Source of the DNA: Desulfurococcales archaeon
Lineage (GTDB): Archaea; Thermoproteota; Thermoprotei_A; Sulfolobales; Desulfurococcaceae
Assembly: GCA_015522345.1 (NCBI GenBank)
Contig: WAML01000174.1
Span: 1 to 5,766 of the forward strand
Direction: 5' to 3'
Length of the DNA: 5,766 bases
Positions 4,515-5,766 of the stretch are shown here, in pieces (position 1 is the first letter of the stretch; the number at the start of each line of letters is the position of its first letter). Under the pieces are notes generated by a model, which saw nothing but the letters and a program-made list of their open reading frames with translations, searched no databases and was not told the DNA's origin. Made by a program: the position numbers and the translations under genes.

Positions 4515-5576
4515 TTATATAAGGTCTAAAGTATGTATACTTGATGGTTGGGGTATGGCTGGTATTCCTAGCCTTCTTCTTATTTCTCTTGCGAATATTT
4601 CGCCTGCTCCCTGCCTATAATTGTCGACTATTACTAGTTCGGGCTTGGACTCAGATACATAGTATAATAGTTGTTCAAAGTCAGCGTGATCGCTTAATGC
4701 TACAATCCATGTATTGTTTTTAACTCTTTTATAGGGTTCATTGAATTCCCATCCAGTTAGTATTATTCTATTTAGTCCGTGTAGACTAGCATTATTGATG
4801 TTATGGTTATATATGTTATTAGTATGAGAGAAGAATATGTACCACCCATCTCTCATGACTTCTCTTGCTTCTAAGCTTACATGGCTGAAGACTTTTCCAA
4901 ACCAGTATCCGTGCTTTTCAAGTGCTTTAGTTACGCGGTAGACAGCTGATGACGCTATAAAGGGCGTATCTATTCCGTGAGACCTAAGTATTATCATCGC
5001 TTCCTGTATTTTGCCGTGAAATCCATATATGTATACAGGGCCTCTTGAAAGCAACTCCTTCACTAGGTCTACAAATAATTCCTCTACTTCATCTTTAAAT
5101 GGTCTAGTCCATTCGGGCTTACCATATGTAGACTCTATTACTAGTACATCAGGATTCTTTACTATAGGTGTACCTTTACCTGGATTCTTAAAATCTCCTG
5201 TATACGCTATTAATAAGTCGTCTAATTCAACTATCACTTGAGCAGCGCCTGGTATGTGGTCTGCTTTAATTAGTACTAGCTCTTCTTCATTAGTTCTAAT
5301 TTTTTCTCCATATTTTACGCGTACATACTTGTTAATGTACTTGTGTCTAATCATGCCTAAGGATTTCATTATATCGTATGTTATGTTTGTTAAGATAATA
5401 TACTTTGATACTTGTAGGCTCTTGTTTAATCCTTGTGTGTGATCGCTGTGTGCGTGTGTTATTACTCTATAATCTCTATAGTCGAATCCATCTACTACTA
5501 TGTTCTTTCCTAACAGTATTCCTCCGTGTTCATTTATGCTGGCATACTTTAGTAAGTCCTTGATTTGCTTAACCAA
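4515..5576 (-). CDS. Metallo-beta-lactamase fold nuclease with beta-CASP motifs
   Basis: The 353-residue protein carries the dinuclear zinc site of the metallo-beta-lactamase fold: THAHSDH (H41, H43, D45, H46), a candidate motif-3 histidine H107 in ADHIPGA, and D128 in YTGDF. The beta-CASP signatures follow: ESTYG (E148, motif A) and LSDHADF (H297, motif C) near the C-terminus. These mark nucleases acting on RNA or DNA, such as CPSF73-like, RNase J and SNM1/Artemis/ligase-associated exonucleases. ESTYGKPEWTRPF, GFHGKIQEAM and RIILTGWE resemble the last group most, by memory. No KH domain precedes the MBL domain, unlike archaeal aCPSF1. The motif B histidine is not certain. The start is TTG at 5576 with an in-frame TAA two codons upstream (5582-5580). 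The nearest SD-like AGGT (5587-5590) is 10 nt away, a rather wide spacing. Confidence 0.9.
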   Translation of the reverse strand: MVKQIKDLLKYASINEHGGILLGKNIVVDGFDYRDYRVITHAHSDHTQGLNKSLQVSKYIILTNITYDIMKSLGMIRHKYINKYVRVKYGEKIRTNEEELVLIKADHIPGAAQVIVELDDLLIAYTGDFKNPGKGTPIVKNPDVLVIESTYGKPEWTRPFKDEVEELFVDLVKELLSRGPVYIYGFHGKIQEAMIILRSHGIDTPFIASSAVYRVTKALEKHGYWFGKVFSHVSLEAREVMRDGWYIFFSHTNNIYNHNINNASLHGLNRIILTGWEFNEPYKRVKNNTWIVALSDHADFEQLLYYVSESKPELVIVDNYRQGAGEIFAREIRRRLGIPAIPQPSSIHTLDLI

Positions 5577-5677
5577 TACTTAGTCTACCTGGATACAATG
5601 TTAGTTAGAGCTAGTTTATTTTCTCATGGACTCTATTCATTGATTATATTTACTAGTATTCGTTATATGTAATTCGT
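5577..5677. other. Intergenic region upstream of the beta-CASP gene
   Basis: These 101 bp contain no convincing gene. On the minus strand an AGGT at 5587-5590 may be the SD of the nuclease, and AAATATAATC around 5641-5651 is a weak TATA candidate predicting a start near 5619. ATTCGTT occurs twice 14 nt apart (5658-5664 and 5672-5678), the second copy ending on the stop codon of the upstream partial gene. Confidence 0.4.
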
Positions 5678-5766
5678 TTAAATATCTTGGCTAGTATTAC
5701 GCTTCCTTGCGATTTTAGCAATGTTTTCCAAAGACTTCTTAAGTAAATATATTAAGTCATTAGGAC
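5678..5766 (-). CDS. 3' end of an unidentified gene (partial)
   Basis: One minus-strand frame is open from the right edge for 28 codons to TAA at 5680-5678. It reads PNDLIYLLKKSLENIAKI followed by ARKRNTSQDI. The segment looks like an amphipathic, basic C-terminal helix with a short polar tail, which is typical of a real protein end, and the other two minus frames stop almost at once. Too little is visible to assign a family. The same-strand beta-CASP gene begins 101 bp downstream. An overlapping plus-strand frame (ATG 5721, 15 codons, open to the edge) is a weaker rival. Confidence 0.45.
   Translation of the reverse strand, partial: PNDLIYLLKKSLENIAKIARKRNTSQDI

Noticed and set aside
4541..5442. 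Three plus-strand open frames of 60-70 codons (4541-4723, 5029-5241, 5254-5442)
   Set aside because: All are antisense to the beta-CASP gene, serine/threonine- or leucine-rich as expected of shadows, and lack start signals.
5721..5766. Plus-strand ATG frame open to the window edge (MFSKDFLSKYIKSLG), with TTTAAATA at 5677-5684 as possible promoter
   Set aside because: Only 15 codons are visible, with no SD. The opposite minus frame is longer and looks more protein-like.

Overview
The window looks like a piece of a hyperthermophilic crenarchaeal (Thermoproteota) chromosome. The evidence is AT-rich DNA with heavy AGA/AGG and ATA codon use, very short gaps between genes, crenarchaeal-style TATA boxes about 26 nt before the expected transcript starts, GGTG(A)-type Shine-Dalgarno sites, frequent TTG/GTG starts, and what appears to be an archaeal C/D box guide RNA. 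I cannot name the species; an AT-rich Desulfurococcales-like lineage would fit.

Left part (1-2239), minus-strand protein genes: a radical SAM protein cut by the window edge lies 6 bp downstream of a flavodoxin-fold FMN/iron-sulfur-type oxidoreductase, and the two probably form an operon. Upstream of that is a separate Nit-type carbon-nitrogen hydrolase. The 129-bp gap between the hydrolase and the flavoprotein holds, on the plus strand, a candidate C/D box sRNA (about 1340-1408) with its own promoter. Both guide regions resemble complements of neighbouring stretches of archaeal 16S rRNA.

Middle (2240-3849): a compact divergent promoter region separates the hydrolase from a TatD-like TIM-barrel metal hydrolase on the plus strand. 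That gene has a strong SD and possibly a 9-residue upstream ORF. Its 3' end overlaps by 14 bp, tail to tail, with a minus-strand PD-(D/E)XK (RecB/Hjc-like) nuclease candidate carrying a helix-turn-helix-like C-terminal part.

Right part (3850-5766): a second divergent promoter region leads to a plus-strand unknown protein with an N-terminal signal/anchor and a C-terminal membrane anchor. It meets, tail to tail with a 4-bp gap, a minus-strand metallo-beta-lactamase/beta-CASP nuclease. The last ~190 bp hold the nuclease's upstream region and probably the 3' end of another minus-strand gene.

Three predicted metal-dependent hydrolases or nucleases (TatD-like, PD-(D/E)XK, beta-CASP) lie within 3.3 kb. 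This suggests, without proving, a link to nucleic-acid metabolism. The most notable item is the dual-guide C/D sRNA with a hairpin between its putative D' and C' boxes.
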